A DNA stretch of 5,521 nt from Cyanobacteria bacterium UBA8803 (GTDB lineage Bacteria > Cyanobacteriota > Cyanobacteriia > Cyanobacteriales > Coleofasciculaceae): NCBI GenBank assembly GCA_003505715.1, contig DNXU01000194.1, positions 370 to 5,890 of the forward strand, read 5' to 3'. Positions 1-5,516 of the stretch are shown piece by piece. The notes below the pieces were generated by a model, which made no database searches, was not told the DNA's origin, and saw only the letters and a program-made list of their open reading frames with translations. Within the stretch, counting starts at the first letter, position 1. Every line of letters begins with the position of its first letter. A program made the translations under genes and the position numbers.

Positions 1-780
1 AAACGAGTCCGTCGTCACATACAGGTTTCCCTCTCTACTAATTAACCTAGCCTCAAAGAAGTTCATTGCTGGAGAACCAATAAAGCCAGCGACAAAAATA
101 TTTTTGGGATGGTTGTACAAGTTCTGAGGCGTATCAATTTGCTGCAAAACTCCCCCATTCATAACAGCAATGCGAGTCCCCATCGTCATGGCTTCAACTT
201 GGTCGTGAGTAACATAAATAAAGGTAGTTCCCAATTGCTTGTGCAACTTGCTAATCTCAGCACGCGCTTGCACCCGCAACTTAGCATCCAGATTCGATAG
301 CGGCTCATCCATTAAAAATACTGCCGGATTACGCACAATAGCACGACCAACTGCCACCCGCTGCCGCTGGCCCCCTGACAGTTCTTTAGGTTTGCGATGC
401 AATAAAGAGTCGATCCCTAACTGCTTAGCTGCGCTCTCTACCCTAGCCTTAATTTCACCTTTACGCTTCCCTTGCAACTCCAGACTAAATGCCATATTTT
501 CGTACACGGACATATGGGGATAGAGAGCATAAGACTGGAAAACCATCGCAATATCTCGGTCTTTGGGCGGGATATCATTAACTCGCCGATTACCAATGTA
601 AATGTTACCAATCGTCACGTCTTCCAGACCAGCTAACATCCTCAAAGAAGTAGTTTTTCCACAACCAGAAGGGCCAACAAAAACCAGAAATTCTCCATCT
701 TCAACTGCTAGATTAAGGTCATTGACTGCTACAAAATTTTCAAATTTCTTAGTTACATATTCAAAAATAACACTAGCCAT
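1..780 (-). CDS. Sugar-type ABC transporter ATP-binding protein (MalK/UgpC family), 3' end cut off by window
   Basis: Cytoplasmic ATPase subunit that would power an importer of the carbohydrate uptake type (sugars, glycerol phosphate or compatible solutes). The minus-strand frame is open from ATG at 780 to the window edge, giving 260 residues of a family usually near 360. All nucleotide-binding motifs are present: Walker A GPSGCGKT (36-43), Q-loop Q82, signature LSGGQRQ (134-140), Walker B ending MDEP (157-160), D-loop SNLD (162-165) and switch H192. The [10 protein letters not shown] stretch (232-241) is typical of the junction to the C-terminal TOBE/OB regulatory domain in MalK, UgpC and MsmK proteins; most of that domain is missing here. 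No permease or solute-binding gene is in view, so the substrate is unknown. Automated pipelines often call such proteins UgpC, but that name is not evidence of glycerol-phosphate transport. The region before ATG lacks a Shine-Dalgarno and is a heptamer repeat. Confidence 0.95.
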   Translation of the reverse strand, partial: MASVIFEYVTKKFENFVAVNDLNLAVEDGEFLVFVGPSGCGKTTSLRMLAGLEDVTIGNIYIGNRRVNDIPPKDRDIAMVFQSYALYPHMSVYENMAFSLELQGKRKGEIKARVESAAKQLGIDSLLHRKPKELSGGQRQRVAVGRAIVRNPAVFLMDEPLSNLDAKLRVQARAEISKLHKQLGTTFIYVTHDQVEAMTMGTRIAVMNGGVLQQIDTPQNLYNHPKNIFVAGFIGSPAMNFFEARLISREGNLYVTTDSF

Positions 781-784
781 AGAA

Positions 785-803
785 GTTGGTTGTTGGTTGT
801 TGG
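785..803. repeat. Perfect 7-bp tandem repeat (GTTGGTT, 2.7 copies) just upstream of the ABC ATPase start
   Basis: Two full GTTGGTT units are followed by GTTGG with no mismatch. On the gene strand this reads as CCAACAA-type units ending four bases before the ATG at 780. The repeat therefore occupies the place where a ribosome binding site would lie. Short tandem heptamers of this kind are common between genes in filamentous cyanobacteria. Confidence 0.8.
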
Positions 804-847
804 CAAGGTGGGGGTAGCAGTCTCCCTGACTCCTCTGCAAAAATATT

Positions 848-853
848 ATTATA
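848..853 (-). promoter_or_regulatory. Possible -10 box (TATAAT) for the ABC ATPase gene
   Basis: A perfect TATAAT on the minus strand lies 67 bases upstream of the ATPase start codon, inside an AT-only tract that can also form a weak 6-bp AT hairpin (840-860). No good -35 hexamer lies at the right distance, and an AT-only tract yields such matches easily, so this is weak. The rest of the 91-bp gap (781-871) shows only the heptamer repeat and no clear terminator. Confidence 0.2.
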
Positions 854-871
854 TTATTTTAATACCATTGA

Positions 872-1300
872 TCATCCCTCGTCTCTTATTAAAATCATAG
901 CTCGATTAATAACTTCTTCTTGATTAACCAAAGCATCCAATTCGCTAGTTTCATAACGGCCTTCCTCAACTTCTAGCGCAGCCCGATCCATTGCTTCTGG
1001 ATAGGCTTCTTGGAGAGCTAAGCTCAATTCTTCGGGGTTTAAGTAATAACCACCTGCTTGGCGTCGTTTATTTTTAGTTTGAATACCCCGTACAGCATTA
1101 CGAATTGAAAGTTCCCAAGAGCGAGTTGTACGATTTTCAGCTTGCTGCTTAATTAAATGTAGTAGTAAAATCACACCATAGCTGCGAATGTTACTAATTT
1201 TGTCATCACGGCTTATTTCTTCGAGTTCTTCAGCGATCGCTAATGCTCCTGGGATATCACCTTTGAGTAGCAAGTCTTTGAGAGCAAATAATTCTTCCAT
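872..1300 (-). CDS. DUF29 family protein, function unknown
   Basis: A 142-residue soluble protein predicted to be mostly helical, with no signal peptide or membrane segment. I assign it to DUF29 from the pattern of an acidic helix (about 18-33), then a helix with LLLHLIKQQ (45-53), then a TRSWELSIRNAVRGIQ stretch (59-74), then ALQEAYPEAMDRAALE (95-110). This matches the family's usual order of an EEIE-type helix, an LLxHLLKWQ helix, an R-S-W motif and an EAY-A helix. DUF29 proteins occur in many copies in cyanobacteria and have no established biochemical role. The usual YDxDFYxW-type N-terminus is absent; the protein starts directly at MEELFALKDLLL. No Shine-Dalgarno precedes the ATG. The gene lies 41 bp behind the dehydrogenase gene on the same strand, so they may share a transcript. 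The coding call is firm; the family call is from memory of the motif. Confidence 0.75.
   Translation of the reverse strand: MEELFALKDLLLKGDIPGALAIAEELEEISRDDKISNIRSYGVILLLHLIKQQAENRTTRSWELSIRNAVRGIQTKNKRRQAGGYYLNPEELSLALQEAYPEAMDRAALEVEEGRYETSELDALVNQEEVINRAMILIRDEG
1233..1240. repeat. HIP1 octamer GCGATCGC
   Basis: Self-complementary octamer that is strongly over-represented in most cyanobacterial genomes. This copy lies inside the DUF29 coding region, where GCGATCGCT encodes Ala-Ile-Ala on the gene strand. Confidence 0.85.
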
Positions 1301-1341
1301 AAGGAGAGGCTAGGGTCTTAAACCATGTTTCTATTGTGGCT

Positions 1342-2253
1342 CTATTTGCCCGAGCGGGAGTCGGAGGGGTCAGATTCCCGATAAGCACGAATCATGGCCT
1401 GAGTTCCCAATTCAGCACCCGTACCCTCATCAAACTCTCTCACCGTTTTAAATAAGAGGTCAGCCATTTCCACTCCCGGCAAATGATCGCCAGAGGACTT
1501 AAGAGTTTCCTGCACCAACCTCAAATCCTTAAGCATGTGCTTAATCATGAAACCCGGTTGAAAATCAGACTGGGCAATTTTGGGGCCTAGTTTAGACAAC
1601 GCCCAAGATCCCGCCGCACCAGTACTGCAAACCTCAATCACTAAATTAGGGTCAATTCCCTGTTGTTGGGCAAGCTGCATCGCCTCGCACAGCGCCACCA
1701 TATGGATAGCACCAAGTACTTGATTGCAAAGTTTCACCGCTTGGCCGCTGCCAACTGGCCCGCAAAGACGAATCGTCTTACCCAGTACATCTAACAGCGG
1801 CTTGCTCTCCTCAAAATCTGCGACCTCACCCCCAACCATAATAGTCAGGGTGCCGCTCTTAGCTCCAATGTCACCCCCAGAAAGCGGTGCATCCAGAAAG
1901 CGGAGACCGCATTGCTTGAGTGCAGTGCCTAACTGGCGAGCTGCATCTGGGCCAATAGTACTGGTATCAATAACTAGCGTACCCGGTCGAGCAAATTCAG
2001 CCACCCCCCCACTACCCAGGATAACCTCCTCGACATCAGGAACGTCCCCCAAACAAGAAAACACAATATCTGCGGACTCGACTGCCGAGCAGATGGAGGA
2101 TACTACCGTAGCGCCAGCCTCTGCTGCCACCTCCAAGCCGGGACGATGAGGAGTGCGATTCCAGGCTGTAACCGAGTAACCGCTTCGTGCCAAATTAGCG
2201 GCCATCGGCCCCCCCATAACACCAAGTCCCAGAAAAGCAATCTGTTTGTTCAT
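1342..2253 (-). CDS. NAD(P)-dependent beta-hydroxyacid dehydrogenase, glyoxylate/succinic semialdehyde reductase-like
   Basis: A 303-residue cytoplasmic oxidoreductase of the 3-hydroxyisobutyrate dehydrogenase / 6-phosphogluconate dehydrogenase superfamily, full length for the family. The Rossmann motif GLGVMGGPMAANL spans 9-21. WNRT (31-34) ends the second strand; Asn-Arg-Thr there is typical of NADP(H)-preferring members. DTSTI (96-100) and DAPLSGGDIGAKSGTL (121-136) form the substrate side, K174 in GQAVKLCNQ is the expected catalytic lysine, and F235 and D243 sit where plant glyoxylate reductase GLYR1 has Phe and Asp. This favours aldehyde reduction (glyoxylate to glycolate, succinic semialdehyde to 4-hydroxybutyrate) over valine catabolism, but that is inference. 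3-Hydroxyisobutyrate dehydrogenase or tartronate semialdehyde reductase remain possible. No catabolic partner genes adjoin. The ATG at 2253 puts the glycine motif at the usual place; no Shine-Dalgarno is seen, and an 8-bp palindrome GAGCGCTC (2260-2267) lies just upstream. Confidence 0.9.
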   Translation of the reverse strand: MNKQIAFLGLGVMGGPMAANLARSGYSVTAWNRTPHRPGLEVAAEAGATVVSSICSAVESADIVFSCLGDVPDVEEVILGSGGVAEFARPGTLVIDTSTIGPDAARQLGTALKQCGLRFLDAPLSGGDIGAKSGTLTIMVGGEVADFEESKPLLDVLGKTIRLCGPVGSGQAVKLCNQVLGAIHMVALCEAMQLAQQQGIDPNLVIEVCSTGAAGSWALSKLGPKIAQSDFQPGFMIKHMLKDLRLVQETLKSSGDHLPGVEMADLLFKTVREFDEGTGAELGTQAMIRAYRESDPSDSRSGK

Positions 2254-2312
2254 GCTATCGAGCGCTCTAGATTCTCAAGCCAGACACCAAAACCTAAACT
2301 CACAAACAAAAA

Positions 2313-2340
2313 ACCCAAATCCCAATTACCCATTACTAAT
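2313..2340. repeat. Degenerate 7-bp repeat, four units, spanning the stop codon of the DUF1565 gene
   Basis: Four consecutive heptamers read ACCCAAA, TCCCAAT, TACCCAT, TACTAAT on the plus strand. The last unit contains the complement of the TAG stop and part of the last Asn codon of the DUF1565/SPOR gene. The rest of the 82-bp gap (2254-2335) is A/C-rich on this strand, with no clear terminator or promoter. Confidence 0.6.
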
Positions 2341-3862
2341 TTTCAACCCTAGCACTCCAACCTTTACTCTCTATCAGTTCCCTTAAAGCATCCGCCCGAT
2401 CGCGACTGCTGAAAGACCCAACTTGCATCATAGTTTGCCCGTTAAAGGAGGTGCGAAAAGCACCGGGAACGAGTGATCGCACCATATCTTGCTGAGTTTC
2501 ACTCTCGACCTCAACCAAAACCCGGTAGTACTGACTCTCTGATGCTGTAGTTGGCCGTTCCCCATTGTTGGCCAAGGAGTTATCCCCCTCTAATAGGGAC
2601 GCGGCATTCCCAACTCGATTAGTTGGCTCTACCTCAGCCCCTTGGGAACTAGAATTTAAAATAGGTTCCTCCGTAGGGGGGGGATTGGAGTCTACTTTAG
2701 AATCTGGTGAAGGGACGGTAATTTCAATACCACCCATTTGCCGGAATTCCCCAAGAACAGAAAGTTGAGCAGAATTCCCTTCCGGTTCATTGCCACTTGT
2801 CTGAGTAGGTGCTGTCGAGTTTTGAGAATGCAGGCTGGAGGGGACGGGAAAGGAGTCTGCCGTAATGGGACTACTTGATGGTACGGTTTCGCCCTGCGTC
2901 GAAGTAATCGCCCTATTCTCTACAGTATTAGAATTATTATTTCCCGAATCAACAGTCCTTTCAGGTACAACCCCAGGGGATGGAGCAGGAACGCTAACTG
3001 CCTCAGTAGGTCTAGGTTCAACAATTGACAAGGATAAATTGTTGGTTGTGCCATCCTGCGGCACAATCTGTAAGGGTATCTCTGGTTGCTTAGTTTCAGG
3101 AGCAGCATTCTCGACCATCGCCACTCCCAATGCTCTGGTTTCAAAAACATTCTCCCGCACATCGGCTTGTAATATCCCCTCCACAACAATCCCATTACCG
3201 CCATTGTTGTAGAAATAATTGCTGCGGATCGTCGGCGCACTGTTGCCCTGAACGGCAATGCCACCACTGCCATTCCCGGTAAAAGTATTATCTACCACGA
3301 TAGGGGAGCTGGATTCAATCCAGAGACCATACCCTTGGGGATCGGGATTAGTCACAGTGACCCCGATTAAACTTGCTCCGTTAGCTGCCAAAATCGTAAT
3401 GTTTTGGCTCTTGGCAGTAGGACTGTTGAAAATACCGCCCCCCTGGATGGTGATATTCTCTCCTCTAGTACGAGGATTACCCCGAATCGTTACCCCAGGC
3501 TTCATAATCAAGGGAAAGCTTTCACCAGTTGCGCTGCTGTAAACGCCGGGAGCTAGAGCGATCGCACTGTTGGGTTGAGCAGCCTGTAGCGCTTGAGCGA
3601 TGGTTTTAAACGGCGATCGCTCTTGGCCATTACCCGTCTTATCATCCCCAGTGCTTGGATTAACAAATAACCAAATAACCTCTGACTCGTCCTGGGTGAG
3701 ACTGGGACTCTGAGCCAGTTTTAACTGTGCCACAGCTATTGGGACTCGCCAGCCGACGGTAGCGATCGCGATGAATCCTATAGAAACCGCCGATATAGAC
3801 CATTCCCTACGCCAGGATTGAGCCAGGTGGGGCAGCAATTGAATGAGCGAAGGCAGACCCAT
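2336..3862 (-). CDS. Secreted DUF1565 beta-helix protein with C-terminal SPOR domain
   Basis: A 508-residue envelope protein. The N-terminus has basic residues (R18, R19), a hydrophobic stretch (about 23-38) and a likely signal-peptidase site AVA-Q after residue 45; it could instead stay anchored. Residues about 64-250 match DUF1565: a VNPSTGDDKTGNG-type start, a SPFKTIAQALQAA helix, APGVYS, then repeated short turns such as SPIVVDNTFTGNGSGGIAV and APTIRSNYFYNNGGNGIVV, the pattern of a right-handed parallel beta-helix. Residues about 255-440 are a low-complexity linker rich in Pro, Ser, Thr, Asn and Glu. Residues about 443-507 (YYRVLVEVE, then MQVGSFSSRDRADALRELIESKGWSARVE) look like a SPOR domain, a fold that binds glycan strands lacking stem peptides. 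I infer a periplasmic or surface role near peptidoglycan; any enzymatic activity is unknown. An in-frame TAG directly before the ATG makes this the most upstream start; a weak GGAA lies nearby. Confidence 0.85.
   Translation of the reverse strand: MGLPSLIQLLPHLAQSWRREWSISAVSIGFIAIATVGWRVPIAVAQLKLAQSPSLTQDESEVIWLFVNPSTGDDKTGNGQERSPFKTIAQALQAAQPNSAIALAPGVYSSATGESFPLIMKPGVTIRGNPRTRGENITIQGGGIFNSPTAKSQNITILAANGASLIGVTVTNPDPQGYGLWIESSSPIVVDNTFTGNGSGGIAVQGNSAPTIRSNYFYNNGGNGIVVEGILQADVRENVFETRALGVAMVENAAPETKQPEIPLQIVPQDGTTNNLSLSIVEPRPTEAVSVPAPSPGVVPERTVDSGNNNSNTVENRAITSTQGETVPSSSPITADSFPVPSSLHSQNSTAPTQTSGNEPEGNSAQLSVLGEFRQMGGIEITVPSPDSKVDSNPPPTEEPILNSSSQGAEVEPTNRVGNAASLLEGDNSLANNGERPTTASESQYYRVLVEVESETQQDMVRSLVPGAFRTSFNGQTMMQVGSFSSRDRADALRELIESKGWSARVEN
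2676..2683 (-). repeat. C8 homopolymer inside the linker of the DUF1565/SPOR gene
   Basis: On the coding strand eight consecutive C bases encode Pro394-Pro395-Pro396. The tract lies between the beta-helix part and the SPOR domain. It is the longest G/C homopolymer I found in the window; two 7-base tracts occur in the dehydrogenase gene (2004-2010 and 2209-2215). Confidence 0.8.
3558..3769. repeat. Cluster of three HIP1 octamers (3558-3565, 3613-3620, 3762-3769)
   Basis: Three exact GCGATCGC copies fall within 212 bp at the 5' end of the DUF1565/SPOR gene. They encode parts of the signal region, of the SPFKTIAQ stretch and of the SAIALAPG stretch, so the density does not disturb the reading frame. 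Confidence 0.85.
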
Positions 3863-3954
3863 CTAAGTTCCGTCAATTACATGTAAGCTTATTTTTTGAG
3901 TCTACTCTAGCAGGTGGTATTTAAACTGCATATTTACCTTTTTCTTGGGTTCTC

Positions 3955-3984
3955 GGACTTACGCAATCAGGACTGACGCAGCTA
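3955..3984. repeat. 15-bp imperfect tandem repeat starting GGACTTACGCA
   Basis: Two adjacent 15-bp units (3955-3969 and 3970-3984) agree at 11 positions; their first 11 bases differ only at one (GGACTTACGCA and GGACTGACGCA). From memory, GGACTTACGCA-like sequences often mark the edge of short non-coding repeats in cyanobacterial genomes. The unit ends 9 bp before the hairpin, and its TTACGCA is complementary to TGCGTAA-type sequence, so both may belong to one element. Confidence 0.6.
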
Positions 3985-3993
3985 CAGCATATA

Positions 3994-4033
3994 TAGTAAT
4001 GGTGCGTTAACTTTCGCGTAACGCACCCTACTA
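3994..4033. repeat. Long hairpin, perfect 9-bp stem plus outer 5-bp stem
   Basis: GGTGCGTTA (4001-4009) is exactly complementary to TAACGCACC (4019-4027) across a 9-base loop. An outer TAGTA (3994-3998) pairs with TACTA (4029-4033) after a small asymmetric bulge. No T-tract follows on either strand, so it is a poor intrinsic terminator. The sequence resembles the dispersed GGTGCGTTA...TAACGCACC palindromes known from many cyanobacterial genomes, so I read it as a small non-autonomous repeat or its remnant. A regulatory role for thiE is possible but not shown. Confidence 0.75.
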
Positions 4034-4185
4034 ATAGAGACTGCCTTCTGCCCACACGGGTGAGTTTTCCATGAGATTTTTGGGTAAGGTAACTATTAAG
4101 CTAAAAGGAGTTCCTACTCGATTGTCGGCGGCCAACCTAATCGGTCGAAATTTTCGGGAGAAGCCCTGTTAGGATGAAAAATAGT

Positions 4186-4189
4186 GGAG
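4186..4189 (+). promoter_or_regulatory. Ribosome binding site GGAG of thiE
   Basis: GGAG ends nine bases before the ATG at 4199. Together with an in-frame TAG at 4190-4192 it fixes this ATG as the start. It is the best Shine-Dalgarno of any gene in the window. Confidence 0.6.
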
Positions 4190-4198
4190 TAGTTCACA

Positions 4199-5287
4199 AT
4201 GAGCGCTCAGCAGAGTGGTGGTGGATGGCAAGAGGCAGCAGTTTGCCGCATTTTAGATGCAAATTTAGACCGAGCCAGAGAAGGCTTGCGAATTATTGAG
4301 GAGTGGTGTCGTTTTGGTCTCAACAACGTCCAGATGGCTAATGAATGCAAGCAAATGCGCCAGGAATTAGCTAGTTGGCACAGTTCTGAGATCCGAGCTG
4401 CAAGGGATACCCCTGGAGATCTCGGCACTGAACTCACTCATCCCCAGGAAGAACAACGCGCCAGCATAGAGCAGGTATTGCAAGCCAATATTTGCCGGGT
4501 TGAAGAGGCGCTGCGGGTTTTGGAAGAATACGGCAAGCTGTATAGCTCCAATATGGGCACAGCCTTGAAGCAGATGCGCTATCGGGTTTATACCCTAGAG
4601 AGTAATTTGCTATCCTATCGACGCCATCGACTGCTCGATCAAGCGTACCTCTACCTTGTCACTTCCAGTTCAGAGCAGCTATTTTTCACCGTAGAGGCAG
4701 CTCTCCAAGGCGGACTGACCTTAGTGCAGTATCGGGAAAAAAATGCCGACGATACAGTAAGGCTCTCCCACGCCCAGAAACTGCGGCAAATATGCCATCA
4801 CTACGGGGCGTTGTTTATCATGAATGACCGAGTTGATTTAGCCTTAGCCGTTGATGCTGATGGCGTTCATTTAGGGCAACAGGATGTGCCAATTGCCCTA
4901 GCACGACAGCTACTAGGCCCCCAGCGGTTGATCGGTCGCTCTACCACAAACTCGGATGAAATGCAACGAGCGATCGCTGAAGGAGCTGATTACATCGGTG
5001 TCGGGCCTGTCTACGAGACACCAACCAAAGAAGGGAAACCAGCCGCAGGTCTCGATTATGTCAAGTATGCTGCTAAGAATTCTCCAATTCCCTGGTTTGC
5101 CATTGGCGGCATTGATCCCACCAATCTTAATGATGTCTTAGCTGCTGGCGCTCAACGAGTGGCGATCGTGCGTGCCATCATGCAGGCAGAACAACCAACT
5201 CTACTCACTCAGTATTTTCTCTCCCAACTGGCCAAAGAGCAAACCCTCCGTCGCATTCAATCCCGCCTCCCTCAGTCTCATGCCTAA
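4199..5287 (+). CDS. thiE: ThiD2-ThiE fusion: HMP-phosphate kinase domain and thiamin-phosphate synthase
   Basis: A 362-residue cytoplasmic two-domain enzyme of thiamin synthesis. Residues about 13-140 are a ThiD2 domain, a small helical family often fused to ThiE and reported to phosphorylate HMP phosphate to HMP pyrophosphate without acting on free HMP. It contains two similar halves (18-54 and 93-127). Residues about 147-345 are ThiE, a TIM barrel joining HMP pyrophosphate to hydroxyethylthiazole phosphate. Its motifs are QYREK (177-181), FIMNDRVDLA (206-215), DGVHLGQQD (221-229), IGRSTTN (245-251), the GVGPVYETPTK phosphate loop (267-277), AIGGI (301-305) and VAIVRAI (321-327). Plain ThiE is roughly 210 residues, so the extra N-terminus explains the length. 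The fusion would pass HMP pyrophosphate from one domain to the next. Whether a separate ThiD exists in the genome cannot be seen. thiS follows with an 8-bp overlap. Confidence 0.95.
   Translation: MSAQQSGGGWQEAAVCRILDANLDRAREGLRIIEEWCRFGLNNVQMANECKQMRQELASWHSSEIRAARDTPGDLGTELTHPQEEQRASIEQVLQANICRVEEALRVLEEYGKLYSSNMGTALKQMRYRVYTLESNLLSYRRHRLLDQAYLYLVTSSSEQLFFTVEAALQGGLTLVQYREKNADDTVRLSHAQKLRQICHHYGALFIMNDRVDLALAVDADGVHLGQQDVPIALARQLLGPQRLIGRSTTNSDEMQRAIAEGADYIGVGPVYETPTKEGKPAAGLDYVKYAAKNSPIPWFAIGGIDPTNLNDVLAAGAQRVAIVRAIMQAEQPTLLTQYFLSQLAKEQTLRRIQSRLPQSHA
4970..4977. repeat. HIP1 octamer in thiE
   Basis: An exact GCGATCGC inside the ThiE domain, encoding part of Arg-Ala-Ile-Ala (257-260). It is the only copy in the plus-strand genes. 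Confidence 0.85.
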
Positions 5288-5516
5288 CCATACTCATGAA
5301 ATCACCCTTCAGGTTAACGGCCAATCCCGTACCTGTCCCGCTCAAACTTATCTCCCCCAACTCCTAGAACACCTAGGCTTAAATCCCCGCCTCGTTGCTG
5401 TGGAATACAACGGAGAGATCCTCCACAGGCAATTTTGGTCTCAAACTCAGATTAAAGAGGGGGACAAACTAGAAATCGTCACGATTGTTGGAGGTGGGAA
5501 GAAGGATGAGGGATGA
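5280..5516 (+). CDS. thiS: Sulfur carrier protein ThiS with a five-residue tail after Gly-Gly-Gly
   Basis: A small beta-grasp (ubiquitin-like) sulfur carrier of 78 residues. Its C-terminal glycine is normally adenylated by ThiF or a MoeB-like enzyme, turned into a thiocarboxylate, and used by ThiG to build the thiazole ring. Family features are LQVNGQ (10-15), the LLEHLGL helix (28-34), RLVAVEYNGEIL (37-48), and GDKLEIVTIVGGG (61-73). ThiS usually ends at the glycines; here KKDEG (74-78) follows, encoded by a 7-bp repeat. The ATG at 5280 gives a normal N-terminus and overlaps the end of thiE by 8 bp; the same frame is open back to an ATG at 5172, but that extension lies within thiE and resembles no ThiS sequence. 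No Shine-Dalgarno is seen, so translation is probably coupled to thiE. Unprocessed, the tail should block the reaction; removal by a protease or a harmless variant are both possible. Confidence 0.9.
   Translation: MPNHTHEITLQVNGQSRTCPAQTYLPQLLEHLGLNPRLVAVEYNGEILHRQFWSQTQIKEGDKLEIVTIVGGGKKDEG

Larger units (their letters stand above)
3863..4198. other. Divergent intergenic region between the DUF1565/SPOR gene and thiE
   Basis: This 336-bp stretch must hold the promoters of both flanking genes, since they point away from each other. Its middle (about 3955-4033) is a tandem repeat plus hairpin described separately. I see no open frame worth calling. A TAGGAT (4170-4175) could be a -10 box for thiE but has no clear -35 and would leave a very short leader. 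I searched for the conserved parts of a TPP riboswitch (CUGAGA and the GAACCUGAUC-like segment) and did not find them on the plus strand. A short inverted repeat CGAAA/TTTCG lies at 4146-4156 without an obvious role. Confidence 0.6.

Noticed and set aside
109..817. Plus-strand open frames over the left end
   Set aside because: They are antisense to the ABC ATPase frame, which shows every nucleotide-binding motif in order.
1724..2149. Plus-strand open frame of 141 codons opposite the dehydrogenase
   Set aside because: It is antisense to the well-supported dehydrogenase, has a composition typical of an antisense shadow, and shows no domain pattern.
2920..3273. Second open frame of 117 codons within the DUF1565/SPOR gene
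   Set aside because: It is a same-strand frame shadow with no recognisable domain, while the long frame carries clear domain motifs across the same bases.
4001..4027. Intrinsic terminator
   Set aside because: The stem is strong but no T-run follows on either strand, and the flanking genes diverge, so no gene ends into it.
4030..4198. TPP riboswitch in front of thiE
   Set aside because: The region is expected ground for one, and an ACGGGTGAG...ATGAGA stretch looked suggestive, but the CUGAGA and GAACCUGAUC-like core segments and the expected helices are not present.
5172..5279. N-terminal extension of ThiS from ATG 5172
   Set aside because: This stretch lies in a second frame inside the ThiE coding sequence, resembles no ThiS sequence, and the ATG at 5280 gives the normal family length.
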